From: Chryseobacterium sp. Leaf180
GTDB taxonomy: Bacteria > Bacteroidota > Bacteroidia > Flavobacteriales > Weeksellaceae
Direction of reading: 5' to 3'
DNA length: 64,000 bases
Assembly: GCF_001424585.1 (NCBI RefSeq)
Contig: NZ_LMPJ01000008.1
Span: forward strand, 203,476 to 267,475
Shown here one piece after another: positions 1-8,504 of the stretch. Positions within the stretch are counted from its first letter, which is position 1. The number at the start of each line of letters is the position of its first letter. The notes under the pieces are model-generated. The model made no database searches. It worked only from the letters and a program-made list of their open reading frames with translations, and was not told where the DNA came from. Position numbers and translations under genes: made by a program.

Positions 1-1
1 C

Positions 2-1201
2 GACGGAATTGCAGGAAATATTTTTAACGAAATCTCAACCAACGTATGGCTGAATATCGTTTTCTTTATTGTTTTCGTGTACTTTGCCGGAAGTTTCTTT
101 GGATATTATGACATCAGTTTGCCAAGTTCGATTGCCAACAAATCTTCGAAAGCAGAAGAAGTCGGTGGCATGGTCGGAATTTTCTTCATGGCATTAACGC
201 TGGTCATCGTTTCCTTCTCTTGTACAGGTCCGATTTTGGGTGGAATTTTAGGAAGTATTCTGAGCGACAGTTCGGTGAATATTCCAATGGTTCTCACATT
301 TGCACTCGCTGGTTTTGGTATTGCGTGGGCGATTGTTTTCGGACTTCTTGCACTGTTTCCACAAGCTTTGCAAAGTTTACCAAAATCTGGCGGATGGATG
401 AATACTGTGAAAGTTTTCCTCGGATTTGTAGAACTGGCATTAGCTTTAAAATTCTTATCCAAAGCCGATCTTGTTTCCAAAACATTCCTTATTAAAAGAG
501 AACTTTTTATTGTCATCTGGATCATCATTGCGATCGGATTGGTCATTTATTTACTTGGATTAATACGCTTTCCGCACGATGATAAAAAGCCGAAAATCGG
601 TATTGCGAGAAAAATAATCGGTGTTCTTGGGATTGGATTTGTCATTTATCTTATACAGGGTTTGATGCATTCGGAAAGACCAAAACTCCAGCTTCTGAGC
701 GGGATTTTACCTCCATTAAATGTCAGTTATTTTCACGATGAAAAAGACGGAATATTGGGGATGAAACCTGAGCATGATTTCTTTAACGCGATACAGCTTG
801 CTCAGAAAGAAAACAAACCTGTGCTCATCGATTTCACCGGTTACGGTTGCGAAAACTGCCGGAAAATGGAAGAATTTGTCTGGAGCGAACCCGATATTTT
901 GCCGCTACTGCAAAACGATGTTGTACTCGCATCGCTTTATGTAGACGACAAAGAAGAGCTTCCTGAAGGTCAGAAAACAAAAATCGAACTGGCAGAAGGT
1001 CAGATCAAAAAAGTGAATACGATCGGCGACCGCTGGAGTCTTTTTCAGTCAGCGAATTTTAATAATAATTCGCAGCCACATTACGCTTTGCTGATGCCGG
1101 ACGGAAGATTAATCAACACGCCGGTTTCAGGTTATATGGCAAAAGAAGACTTTAAAAAATTTCTCGAATGTGGACTCAATTATTTTAAAAGCAATAAATA
1201 A
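2..1201 (+). CDS. DsbD-like thiol:disulfide interchange protein, 3' part
   Basis: The frame is open from base 2, so the gene begins before the window and the GTG at 77 is internal. The visible part has several hydrophobic segments matching the DsbD transmembrane core (roughly bases 40-360 and 400-680). A periplasmic thioredoxin-like domain follows, with the CxxC motif in YGCENCRKME near bases 845-870. In DsbD proteins this carries electrons from cytoplasmic thioredoxin across the inner membrane to periplasmic dithiol partners. A terminator at 1223-1248 ends the transcript. The family is clear; the exact partner (cytochrome maturation or disulfide isomerisation) cannot be told from this fragment. 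Confidence 0.85.
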   Translation, partial: DGIAGNIFNEISTNVWLNIVFFIVFVYFAGSFFGYYDISLPSSIANKSSKAEEVGGMVGIFFMALTLVIVSFSCTGPILGGILGSILSDSSVNIPMVLTFALAGFGIAWAIVFGLLALFPQALQSLPKSGGWMNTVKVFLGFVELALALKFLSKADLVSKTFLIKRELFIVIWIIIAIGLVIYLLGLIRFPHDDKKPKIGIARKIIGVLGIGFVIYLIQGLMHSERPKLQLLSGILPPLNVSYFHDEKDGILGMKPEHDFFNAIQLAQKENKPVLIDFTGYGCENCRKMEEFVWSEPDILPLLQNDVVLASLYVDDKEELPEGQKTKIELAEGQIKKVNTIGDRWSLFQSANFNNNSQPHYALLMPDGRLINTPVSGYMAKEDFKKFLECGLNYFKSNK

Positions 1202-1222
1202 TTAGACGATTATAATTTTTCT

Positions 1223-1248
1223 AAAACTCATCTTTCGGGATGAGTTTT
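1223..1248 (+). terminator. Rho-independent terminator after the DsbD-like gene
   Basis: A 10-bp perfect stem (AAAACTCATC / GATGAGTTTT) with the loop TTTCGG is followed by a T run. Confidence 0.8.
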
Positions 1249-1390
1249 TTGCATTTAAATATAGATCTGTTATACAAACCATCTATTAAAATAAGTTAAA
1301 TGCTGATTATTTAAAAATAAGGAATGTTTTTTGCTGCCGATTTTATATGTAAAACACAAAATTCATTACAATAACTTAAATCCAGAAATC

Positions 1391-1918
1391 ATGGCAGAAA
1401 TCATCTCAAACGAAAAAAGCAAAGGCAAAGGCAAAGGTACTTTAAGCAGAAAAACTGTTCGGATCGATATGACGCCGATGGTAGATCTCGGTTTTCTACT
1501 GATCACATTTTTTATGTTCACCACCAATTTTACCAAACCTAATGTGATGGATCTTGGTTTGCCCGCAAAAAGTGAAGTTCCTCCGAACGCAGTAATAAAA
1601 GATAAAAATCAGATCACGTTTATTTTAGGCAAAGACAATACGGTTTTTCACCATCAGAGTAATGCAAATGATCTCACTGCAGAAAATCTGAAACAGACCG
1701 ATTTCAGCGGTTTGAACATCGCCAAAACAATTGCAGCTGCACACAAAAACGCACCAAACCCTGATATTTTCACCGTGATTATTAAGCCGACAGATGATGC
1801 AACTTATAAGAATTTTGTAGACATGCTAGACGATATTTCATTATCTAAAAAAGAGCGCTACGGCGTCGCAGATCTCAAACCATGGGAAAAGAAGATTTAT
1901 GAAAACATGAGTAAATAA
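1391..1918 (+). CDS. exbD: ExbD/TolR-family biopolymer transporter
   Basis: A 175-aa protein with the ExbD layout: a short cytoplasmic tail, one membrane helix beginning with the conserved DMTPMVDLGFLLITFF segment, then a periplasmic domain. The Asp in MVDLGF is the proton-pathway residue of ExbD/TolR. With ExbB and TonB the family powers outer-membrane receptors. No exbB or tonB lies next to it here, so it may be an extra copy that joins a complex encoded elsewhere. ATG 1391 is preferred over the longer frame from TTG 1331 because family members start a few residues before the Arg/Lys-rich stretch. Confidence 0.85.
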   Translation: MAEIISNEKSKGKGKGTLSRKTVRIDMTPMVDLGFLLITFFMFTTNFTKPNVMDLGLPAKSEVPPNAVIKDKNQITFILGKDNTVFHHQSNANDLTAENLKQTDFSGLNIAKTIAAAHKNAPNPDIFTVIIKPTDDATYKNFVDMLDDISLSKKERYGVADLKPWEKKIYENMSK

Positions 1919-1924
1919 ACCTTG

Positions 1925-1945
1925 AGAGCATTTTTAAAATGCTCT
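1925..1945 (+). terminator. Rho-independent terminator after exbD
   Basis: A 9-bp stem AGAGCATTT / AAATGCTCT with a 3-base loop, followed by eight T. Confidence 0.8.
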
Positions 1946-1955
1946 TTTTTTTATC

Positions 1956-1963
1956 TATATTTG
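1956..1963 (+). promoter_or_regulatory. Putative promoter -7 element for the lipoprotein gene
   Basis: TATATTTG fits the Bacteroidota TAnnTTTG core and sits 19 bases before the ATG at 1983. No good TTG -33 partner was seen because the preceding terminator fills the space. Confidence 0.5.
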
Positions 1964-1982
1964 AGCAAAACTATAGCCTTTA

Positions 1983-2492
1983 ATGAAAAATATTTTTGCC
2001 CTTTGCTTTGCTTTTGCACTTGTCATTTCATGTAATAAAAAGGAAACTTCCGCAGTTGAAAATAAAACCGACAGCACAAAAATTGTAGATTCAATCAACG
2101 CTGCGCGCACAAAGATTAATGACAGCATAAAATCTGAAAACCGCTTTAAAAGCCTCAGCGGAAATCACCGTTTTTCGTTCCAGTCACAAAATTCAAAAGC
2201 GATTTCAGGAATGGTAAAATTTGAGAAAATCGGTGGTGAGCGCGACAATTACAACATTGAAGGAAGCATTAACAGCGGCAGTAATTCTGTTAAAATAAAA
2301 GGTTTTGCGCAGGCAGTTTCAGACCGACATATTAATTTTACCGGGGAAATCATACAGAAAATTTCCGGGGACAAGCCGTACACGAGGAAAGGTACCAAAA
2401 CTTTTCTTTCTAAAGACGGTGGCAAAACGTACCGACTTCAGGATATGGTAAACGGTGCAGGTTTTGTAGATTATATTGACATACATTTTTAA
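1983..2492 (+). CDS. Hypothetical lipoprotein
   Basis: A 169-aa protein. The N-terminus MKNIFALCFAFALVISCNKK is a lipoprotein signal with lipobox LVISC, so Cys17 is the expected acylation site. A Lys/Asp/Ser-rich linker follows, then a beta-rich domain with many Gly and Ser. I do not recognise the domain. The gene sits between a terminator and the alpha/beta hydrolase gene, whose ATG at 2503 is 10 bases past this stop, so the two may be co-transcribed. It is likely anchored to the inner or outer membrane; function unknown. Confidence 0.75.
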   Translation: MKNIFALCFAFALVISCNKKETSAVENKTDSTKIVDSINAARTKINDSIKSENRFKSLSGNHRFSFQSQNSKAISGMVKFEKIGGERDNYNIEGSINSGSNSVKIKGFAQAVSDRHINFTGEIIQKISGDKPYTRKGTKTFLSKDGGKTYRLQDMVNGAGFVDYIDIHF

Positions 2493-2502
2493 AAAAATCA
2501 TC

Positions 2503-3285
2503 ATGCTCTATTACGAGAAAAAAGGCAGCGGGCCAGAAACTTTGGTTTTGCTGCACGGTTTTATGGAAAACAGCAGCATTTGGGATGACATGGAATCTCA
2601 TCTTTCTGATGATTTTAAACTGATAAAAATTGATCTTCCAGGCCACGGAAAATCAGAGAAGATTGCTGATGTACAAACCATGGAAATAATGGCGGAAAAA
2701 GTTTTGGAAGTTTTGGAAAAGGAAAACATCGGTCATTTTCATCTTTTGGGTCACTCAATGGGCGGTTATGTATCGCTCGCTTTTGCCGAAAGATGGCCTG
2801 AAAAACTAAAAAGTCTGACTTTATTTTTCTCCACTTTTTTAGCGGACGACGAAGAGAAAAAAGAACAGCGCAGGAAAAGTTACCGCATCATTAAGGATTC
2901 TTTCGCGCACTATGCAAGAGCAGGCGTTCCGAATTTATTTAATCAAAACGAACGTGATATTCTGGAAGGAAAAATAGAAAAAGCGATGAAAATTGCCTTA
3001 TCTACCGATAATTTGGGAGCTTTGGCGAGTGTAAAAGGCATGGTTGAACGAAGTGATAGAAAAGATGTCATGGAAAAGCTGGAATCGAAAATTTTGATCT
3101 TGGCAGGCAAACACGATAATGCTGTGAAAACCGATCAGATGATGAGCAATCTTCCCGACCGAACCAACATCAAGTCTTACATTCTAGACTGCGGACACAA
3201 CGGTCACTGGGAAAAACCAAGCATTTGCGCAGAAATCATCAATACCGAACTTCTTCATCACCTTCCAAAAAAGTTTGTGCTATAA
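2503..3285 (+). CDS. Alpha/beta fold hydrolase
   Basis: A 260-aa protein with the classic fold markers: oxyanion-loop motif LLHGF near residues 16-20, nucleophile elbow GHSMGG with Ser85, and a C-terminal catalytic His in CGHNGHWEKP. It resembles small carboxylesterase or C-C hydrolase (MhpC/BioH-like) proteins; the substrate cannot be told. ATG 2503 is chosen over 2476 because the latter would overlap the lipoprotein gene and add residues outside the fold. The stop is immediately followed by the ATG of the patatin-like gene (TAAATG), so the two are very likely translated together and may act in lipid turnover. Confidence 0.85.
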   Translation: MLYYEKKGSGPETLVLLHGFMENSSIWDDMESHLSDDFKLIKIDLPGHGKSEKIADVQTMEIMAEKVLEVLEKENIGHFHLLGHSMGGYVSLAFAERWPEKLKSLTLFFSTFLADDEEKKEQRRKSYRIIKDSFAHYARAGVPNLFNQNERDILEGKIEKAMKIALSTDNLGALASVKGMVERSDRKDVMEKLESKILILAGKHDNAVKTDQMMSNLPDRTNIKSYILDCGHNGHWEKPSICAEIINTELLHHLPKKFVL

Positions 3286-4089
3286 ATGGGATTTTTTTCG
3301 ACGAAAAAAAAGAAACCAATTATCGGTCTTACCCTATCCGGCGGCGGGATGCGCGGTGTGGCTCATATTGCTGTCTTAAAAGCGTTGGAAGAATACGGTC
3401 TGAAACCTGATATTATTTCAGGTACCAGCGCAGGTTCGATCGTTGCAGCTTTTTATGCCTTCGGTGTCAGCCCAGATAAGATGATGGAAATTGTAAGGAA
3501 AACCACTTTCTTTTCGCGTACTCTTCTTAAATTTTCCGGAAACGGGATTTTCAGTTCAAAGTTTGTAATGAAACTGCTTACCGATTATTTCCCGGAAGAT
3601 GATTTTAAAATTTTGAAAATCCCGGTTTATGTCGCGGCTACCGAAATGACTCATGGAATCGTTGATTTTTTTTCAGAAGGTGAACTTTTTGCGCCGCTGC
3701 TCGCTTCAGCAAGTGTTCCGTTTATTTTTCCGCCGGTGAGAATTGACGACCGCGTTTATGTTGACGGAGGGGTCTTAGATAATCTTCCTATCGAACCAAT
3801 TATCGATAAATGTGATTTCCTGATCGGTTCTCACGTCAATTCTATAAGCTATGATCCGCTGGAAAACATGACTCTAATGAAAGAATTTGACCGTATACTC
3901 CACCTTGCGATTGCAAAATCTGTTTATTCTAAAGCGAAATCTTGCGACATTTTTCTTGATCCGCCGAAAATGACGAAATTCAGTCTCTTCAATAAAAAAT
4001 TTCTTGATAAAATGTTTGCTGAGGTGTACGATTATACCTGTAGAGAACTGGAAGAAAAAGGGTACAGAAAAACTTCAGATTCAGTTTAA
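3286..4089 (+). CDS. Patatin-like phospholipase
   Basis: A 267-aa patatin-family hydrolase. Visible are the Gly-rich oxyanion segment SGGGMRG (residues 18-24), the nucleophile GTSAGS with Ser48, and the catalytic Asp160 in DGGVLDN, giving the Ser-Asp dyad. There is no signal peptide, so this is the short cytoplasmic RssA/YchK-like form, not a surface lipase with a beta-barrel. It directly abuts the upstream hydrolase gene. Its stop shares the bases TTAA with the stop of the convergent DHH phosphoesterase gene. Confidence 0.9.
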   Translation: MGFFSTKKKKPIIGLTLSGGGMRGVAHIAVLKALEEYGLKPDIISGTSAGSIVAAFYAFGVSPDKMMEIVRKTTFFSRTLLKFSGNGIFSSKFVMKLLTDYFPEDDFKILKIPVYVAATEMTHGIVDFFSEGELFAPLLASASVPFIFPPVRIDDRVYVDGGVLDNLPIEPIIDKCDFLIGSHVNSISYDPLENMTLMKEFDRILHLAIAKSVYSKAKSCDIFLDPPKMTKFSLFNKKFLDKMFAEVYDYTCRELEEKGYRKTSDSV

Positions 4090-5096
4090 AAATCTTCTCC
4101 GGAAACAATTTCTTTAAATCTTGTCACCGTATCATCAAGTGACAGATCAGATCTTCCGCCGGCTGCGTTAATATGACCTCCACCACCAAAATATTTTCTG
4201 GAAAACTGGTTGACATCAACATCATCTTTACTTCGGAACGAAATTTTAACAAAATCATCATAAAGATCTTCCATAAAAAACGCCGACATTCTCACGCCCA
4301 TCAGACTCATTCCGTAGTTTACAAAACCTTCGGTATCGCCTTTCTGGAAGCCAAATTCCTGCAGTTCCTTCCTTGTCAGCGTAAGCACAGCAACTTTACA
4401 ATCCTTTACCACTTCAATACGGCCTAAAACCAGAGATAGCAAATGTAATCTTGACACGGTATTTGTATCTAAAGTATTCGCTGTGATCATCGCGGGATCT
4501 GCACCTTTTTCAATCAAATTAGCAACAATTCTATGTGTCGTTGCGCTGGTCGAACGGAAACGGAAACCTCCGGTATCCGTCATAATTCCCGTATAGAGAC
4601 ATTCTGCAACATCCTGATTCACGAGATTTTCTTCTTCCATCGCTTCGATGAAATGATAAACCATCTGGCAAGTCGCCGGGATGACCGTATCTGAATACAC
4701 ATAATCGAAATCTTCAGGCTGCTGGTGATGATCAATCAGGATTTTTTTACCGCGCGCTCTCGTGAGCCAGTCGCCGACAAGACCGATACGCGCAGGAGAA
4801 TTGAAATCTAAACAGAAAATAACATCTGCTTCCCAGATCATATCTGAAGCAAGTTTTCTCTTATATTCTGCGATAACTGTTTTTTTTGCCTCAGGCATCC
4901 ATTTCAGAAACTTCGGAAAGTCATTTGGCGTGATAACCGTGGCATCAATTCCTTTGGTTTTCAGATAATGTTTTAAGCCGAGTGTAGAGCCAATCGCGTC
5001 GCCGTCTGGGTTGTAGTGCGTGAGAATCACGATTTTATTTTCCGGAACGAGGAGCTGATTGATTTCTAAAATTTCGGCTGGTGTAAACATTTTCAT
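4086..5096 (-). CDS. DHH-family phosphoesterase (NrnA/oligoribonuclease-PAP phosphatase type)
   Basis: A protein of about 336 aa with both parts of the DHH/DHHA1 fold: NPDGDAIGST near the N-terminus, the DHH motif in LIDHHQQ, and the DHHA1 signature GGGGHINAAGG near the C-terminus. NrnA enzymes degrade short RNA oligonucleotides (and c-di-AMP breakdown products) and remove the 3'-phosphate of pAp, using Mn2+. The start is set at the ATG at 5096 (a second ATG lies at 5090) because a TAnnTTTG promoter core lies at 5110-5117, inside the longer frame from 5144. Convergent with the patatin-like gene. Confidence 0.85.
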   Translation of the reverse strand: MKMFTPAEILEINQLLVPENKIVILTHYNPDGDAIGSTLGLKHYLKTKGIDATVITPNDFPKFLKWMPEAKKTVIAEYKRKLASDMIWEADVIFCLDFNSPARIGLVGDWLTRARGKKILIDHHQQPEDFDYVYSDTVIPATCQMVYHFIEAMEEENLVNQDVAECLYTGIMTDTGGFRFRSTSATTHRIVANLIEKGADPAMITANTLDTNTVSRLHLLSLVLGRIEVVKDCKVAVLTLTRKELQEFGFQKGDTEGFVNYGMSLMGVRMSAFFMEDLYDDFVKISFRSKDDVDVNQFSRKYFGGGGHINAAGGRSDLSLDDTVTRFKEIVSGEDF

Positions 5097-5109
5097 TAAT
5101 TTTGAAAGC

Positions 5110-5117
5110 CAAAGATA
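5110..5117 (-). promoter_or_regulatory. Putative promoter -7 element for the DHH phosphoesterase gene
   Basis: On the minus strand the bases read TATCTTTG (TAnnTTTG), 13 bases before the ATG at 5096. A TTTC 17 bases upstream is a weak -33 match. Confidence 0.5.
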
Positions 5118-5266
5118 GAATTTTTCCAGGGAAAGAAACCGCACGTAGGGTTTAAAACTTACACGAAATATTCAGCTTTAAGCAAAGCAATTTTTAAGCT
5201 TAAGCAATAAGTCAGGCTGAAAAATCAAACATTGCATTTTTTGAAAGTTTTATTAATGATAATTTT

Positions 5267-5295
5267 TGCACATAATAAAATATTACATATATTTG
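5267..5295 (+). promoter_or_regulatory. Bacteroidota-type promoter for rpmH
   Basis: TTG at 5267-5269, an 18-base spacer, then TATATTTG at 5288-5295. This matches the TTTG / TAnnTTTG pattern of the flavobacterial housekeeping sigma factor, 44 bases before the rpmH ATG. Confidence 0.7.
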
Positions 5296-5339
5296 CAACC
5301 TGAAAATTAATAGATAATTACGACTAAAATATATTAGTA

Positions 5340-5498
5340 ATGAGTAAAAGAACGTTCCAACCATCAGAAAGAAAGAGAAGAAACAAACACGGTTTCAGAG
5401 AAAGAATGTCTACGCCAAACGGAAGAAGAGTTTTGGCAGCCAGAAGAGCGAAAGGTAGAAAAAGCCTTACCATCAGCTCTGCTCGTGCTAAGAGATAA
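5340..5498 (+). CDS. rpmH: 50S ribosomal protein L34 (bL34)
   Basis: A 52-aa, very basic protein starting [20 protein letters not shown] and ending in SARAKR, the standard bL34 sequence. It is a component of the large ribosomal subunit. The gene has its own promoter (5267-5295) and terminator (5523-5544), so it is monocistronic here. The usual bacterial neighbours dnaA and rnpA are absent from the flanks. Confidence 0.97.
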   Translation: MSKRTFQPSERKRRNKHGFRERMSTPNGRRVLAARRAKGRKSLTISSARAKR

Positions 5499-5522
5499 TT
5501 AATCGTACACGATATACATAGA

Positions 5523-5549
5523 ATGCCTGAAGTTTTTCGGGCATTTTTT
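5523..5549 (+). terminator. Rho-independent terminator after rpmH
   Basis: A 9-bp stem ATGCCTGAA / TTCGGGCAT (one T-G pair), loop GTTT, followed by T-rich DNA. Confidence 0.8.
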
Positions 5550-5642
5550 GTTGTTAAAGTTTATTAAATTCTTAGAATTTCCCGCGAATTTTTCTATTTT
5601 TAAACCTGAAAAAGAATTTTCATTCTTTCATAATCTTACACT

Positions 5643-6353
5643 ATGCCACACACTCATATTACGGGAGACAGTATCATCAATCTGCAGAATGCAAAGATTG
5701 CCCAGAAAAACTTTACCGTACTTTCTGATGTTAATTTAAACATTAAAAAAGGCCGTTTCTGTTATCTTATTGGGAAAACTGGCTCTGGGAAAAGTTCTCT
5801 TCTGAAGACCATTTACGGTCATATTCCGTTGGTTGGCGGCAAAGGCGAGGTGGTGGGTTTTGATCTTGCAAAACTCCGTTCTTCTGAAGTGCCGAGTTTG
5901 AGAAGAAAACTGGGAATCGTTTTTCAGGATTTTCAATTGCTTTCTGACCGTACAGTTGAGAAAAACCTAAGATTTGTACTGGAAGCGACCGGCTGGAGCG
6001 ACCGGCAGAAAATTGACGAACGCATCAACGAAGTTTTGAGCAGCGTAAATATGAAAAGCAAAAAGCATAAAATGCCGCACGAACTTTCCGGAGGTGAGCA
6101 GCAACGTGTGGCGATCGCACGCGCGCTACTCAATCATCCTGATTTAATTCTTGCGGATGAGCCAACAGGAAATCTCGACCCTGAAACTTCAAACGAAATT
6201 ATGACTTTGCTGAAGCAGGTTGCAATGGACAATCATGCTGCGGTAGTAATGGCGACGCATGATTATCATATGATTCAGAATTTTCCCGGTGAAGCGATCC
6301 GATGTGAAGACGGCAAAGTTTCGGTGCTGAATACGGCAGAACTTTTCGAATAA
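5643..6353 (+). CDS. ftsE: Cell division ATP-binding protein FtsE-like ABC ATPase
   Basis: A 236-aa ABC ATPase: Walker A GKTGSGKSS (residues 44-52), Q-loop in FQDFQLL, signature LSGGEQQRVAIARAL, Walker B LILADEPTGNLDP and switch His in ATHDYHM. Length and sequence fit FtsE, which with the membrane protein FtsX controls peptidoglycan hydrolases at division. No ftsX is adjacent, although the two are usually neighbours in other phyla. It ends 1 base before the stop of the convergent trmN6 gene, with no terminator between them. A LolD-type exporter ATPase is the main alternative. Confidence 0.82.
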   Translation: MPHTHITGDSIINLQNAKIAQKNFTVLSDVNLNIKKGRFCYLIGKTGSGKSSLLKTIYGHIPLVGGKGEVVGFDLAKLRSSEVPSLRRKLGIVFQDFQLLSDRTVEKNLRFVLEATGWSDRQKIDERINEVLSSVNMKSKKHKMPHELSGGEQQRVAIARALLNHPDLILADEPTGNLDPETSNEIMTLLKQVAMDNHAAVVMATHDYHMIQNFPGEAIRCEDGKVSVLNTAELFE

Positions 6354-6354
6354 A

Positions 6355-7050
6355 TTATCCTTTAAATACATGAAACTCTCTGGTGAGTTCGAGATATTGG
6401 TCTGAGTATTTTCTTGGACTTTTTTCTATCACAAAATCAGTTTCAGAATATTCTTTTCGCTCAGGAGAAAATTCCAGGATCAGCCGTTTTAATAAGCCGT
6501 TTTTGATCCCGTAAATGTTCACTTTTGCATTTAAAAATAATCTGTTTTCCAAAGACATTCTTGTAAAATACTCTCCGGCTTCAGCAGGAATTATTACAGA
6601 GAATACTCCCTTTTTATTTAAAAGCAACGATGATTTTTTAATCAAATCATTAAAGCTAAGCTCAATTTTCTGACGCGCCAGTTTATCCTTTGTGGAATCT
6701 GACGCTTCAAAATATGGCGGATTTGAAACAATCAAATCAAATTTTTCATCAGATTCAAAAGTTTTAAAATCACTAAGCAAAGCGTTTAATCTCTCCGAAA
6801 ACTGTGAATTTTGAAAATTTCTTGCAGCCAATGTTTTCGCTTTCTGATTGATATCCAAACCCAAAAATTCTGCTTCTGAGTTTCTCTGCGCCAACATCAT
6901 TGAAATCAAACCCGTTCCTGTCCCAACTTCGAGAACATTCATAGCATTTTCAACATTTGCCATTGCACCAAGCAATACACCGTCTGTCCCTACGCGGAAA
7001 ACTTCGGGCGACTGCTCTATTTCAAAATGTTTAAATTTAAACGGTTTCAC
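6355..7050 (-). CDS. trmN6: tRNA1(Val) (adenine(37)-N6)-methyltransferase
   Basis: A 231-aa class I SAM-dependent methyltransferase of the TrmN6/YfiC family. The SAM-binding motif is VLEVGTGTGLISM and the N6-adenine catalytic motif is NPPYF. It is expected to methylate A37 of a valine tRNA. The start is a GTG at 7050 whose G is the last base of the TAG stop of the upstream sensor kinase gene (TAGTG), which implies translational coupling. Last gene of the leftward operon ribE - kinase - trmN6. Confidence 0.87.
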   Translation of the reverse strand: MKPFKFKHFEIEQSPEVFRVGTDGVLLGAMANVENAMNVLEVGTGTGLISMMLAQRNSEAEFLGLDINQKAKTLAARNFQNSQFSERLNALLSDFKTFESDEKFDLIVSNPPYFEASDSTKDKLARQKIELSFNDLIKKSSLLLNKKGVFSVIIPAEAGEYFTRMSLENRLFLNAKVNIYGIKNGLLKRLILEFSPERKEYSETDFVIEKSPRKYSDQYLELTREFHVFKG

Positions 7051-8504
7051 TACGTATTGACAGGAAAAGTAATGGTAAATGTTGAGCCTTTGCCGATCTC
7101 AGACTGCAGAGAAATCTGTCCGCGGTAATCTTCTACCATCTTCCGTACCATCGAAAGGCCAAGTCCCATCCCACTGTTTTTCGAGGTAAAATTAGGTTCA
7201 AAAATACGCTCAAACATTTCAGGGGAAATACCGATTCCGTTATCCTGAACAGAGATAATTACTCTTCGCTGATGCTGTTCAATATCAATATTGATCATTA
7301 GATCTCGGTCATCACATTTTGCCTGCTTGGCATTAGTTACGAGATTTGTGATGATTCGCGAAAGATAAATTTTATCCATATTCAGCTGAATATCATTTCG
7401 GTTGGTATGAACAAGAATTTGATCATCATTGAAAACGCGGAGAATATCCGCAACTTCGCTATTGATATTTAAAAGCTCATTATGTTTCTCCGGAAGTTTG
7501 GCAAACTCGGAAAAAGCAGACGCCACGGTTGCAATCACATCTATCTGATCAACCATGGTTTTACTCATTTTTTTTACTTTGTCATGTATTTGAGGATCTT
7601 GCGAATCAAATTTCCTTTCAAAATTCTGAATTGTGAGCTTCATCGGCGTAAGCGGATTTTTCACTTCGTGAGCCACCTGTTTCGCCATTTCTCGCCATGC
7701 CTCTTCCGAAGCTTTAAATCTCAGACGTTCTTTTTGATCCTGAATCTGCAGAATCATTCGGTTGTAAGCTCTCGCTAATGCATTGAGCTCATCATTTTTA
7801 TAATATTTAATGGGGCGCATCTCGTTCTCAAAAAGCGTGATACGTGTAATCATGTCAGAAAATTTCGTGATATTTTTCGCCAGATTGTTTGATGTTACCC
7901 AACTCAGCCAAATACTAAACAGAATCAGAAAAATGTCTACAATAAGAATATAGATTGCATATTCGTGCAGAACATCCATATATTCAGATTCGTTGTGGTA
8001 AAGTGGTATATAAATAATGCCAACTGGCTCGAGCATATTATTCTTAAGCAAAAGATAAGATGAAGTATATACTGCATCTTTTTTTTCGTCGTATCCACGC
8101 ACATCAAAACGCGCTTTCTTGCTCAGGATTTTATTTACTATAGAAAGCGGAATTTTTTGTTGGGAAATAAATTGAGAATCTTTGTTGGAAAATAAATAAT
8201 TGCCTTTTAAATCATAAATGATAATATCATGATGATTAATATCTGCAATTTCAAAAATTTTATTTGATAAGGCTTCCTTTAAATCTTTAGTCGAAATACT
8301 TTTCCTGCTCAGAGCATAATCAAAGTAAGCCATCACCGCATTGGTTTTTTCCTGCATGTCGATGCGGCTTTGCTTGAGAGAATTGTTCCGGAGAACGAAA
8401 TACGGAACGAGAGAAGATGCCGCAACACTTAAAAGGCACATAAATAAAAACCCGAAAAATACCCGGTTTCTTAAACTGTAGCCTTTATATTTATTGAATG
8501 ACAT
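7050..8504 (-). CDS. Membrane sensor histidine kinase (NtrY-like)
   Basis: A 484-aa protein with two membrane helices (about residues 14-38 and 183-203) flanking a periplasmic sensor region of about 145 aa. A HAMP-like linker follows, then a HisKA domain with His279 in VAHEVKNPLTPMK, the N box RIITNLVTNAKQA and the G boxes DNGIGIS and GMGLGLS. The order is that of NtrY-type kinases. No response regulator gene is adjacent, so its partner must be elsewhere. It overlaps the end of ribE by 14 bases and the start of trmN6 by one base, so it belongs to the ribE transcript. The signal is unknown. Confidence 0.88.
   Translation of the reverse strand: MSFNKYKGYSLRNRVFFGFLFMCLLSVAASSLVPYFVLRNNSLKQSRIDMQEKTNAVMAYFDYALSRKSISTKDLKEALSNKIFEIADINHHDIIIYDLKGNYLFSNKDSQFISQQKIPLSIVNKILSKKARFDVRGYDEKKDAVYTSSYLLLKNNMLEPVGIIYIPLYHNESEYMDVLHEYAIYILIVDIFLILFSIWLSWVTSNNLAKNITKFSDMITRITLFENEMRPIKYYKNDELNALARAYNRMILQIQDQKERLRFKASEEAWREMAKQVAHEVKNPLTPMKLTIQNFERKFDSQDPQIHDKVKKMSKTMVDQIDVIATVASAFSEFAKLPEKHNELLNINSEVADILRVFNDDQILVHTNRNDIQLNMDKIYLSRIITNLVTNAKQAKCDDRDLMINIDIEQHQRRVIISVQDNGIGISPEMFERIFEPNFTSKNSGMGLGLSMVRKMVEDYRGQISLQSEIGKGSTFTITFPVNT

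Noticed and set aside
106..546. Long minus-strand ORF opposite the DsbD-like gene
   Set aside because: Lies entirely inside a well-supported membrane-protein gene; the Pro/Thr/Ser-rich translation is an antisense shadow.
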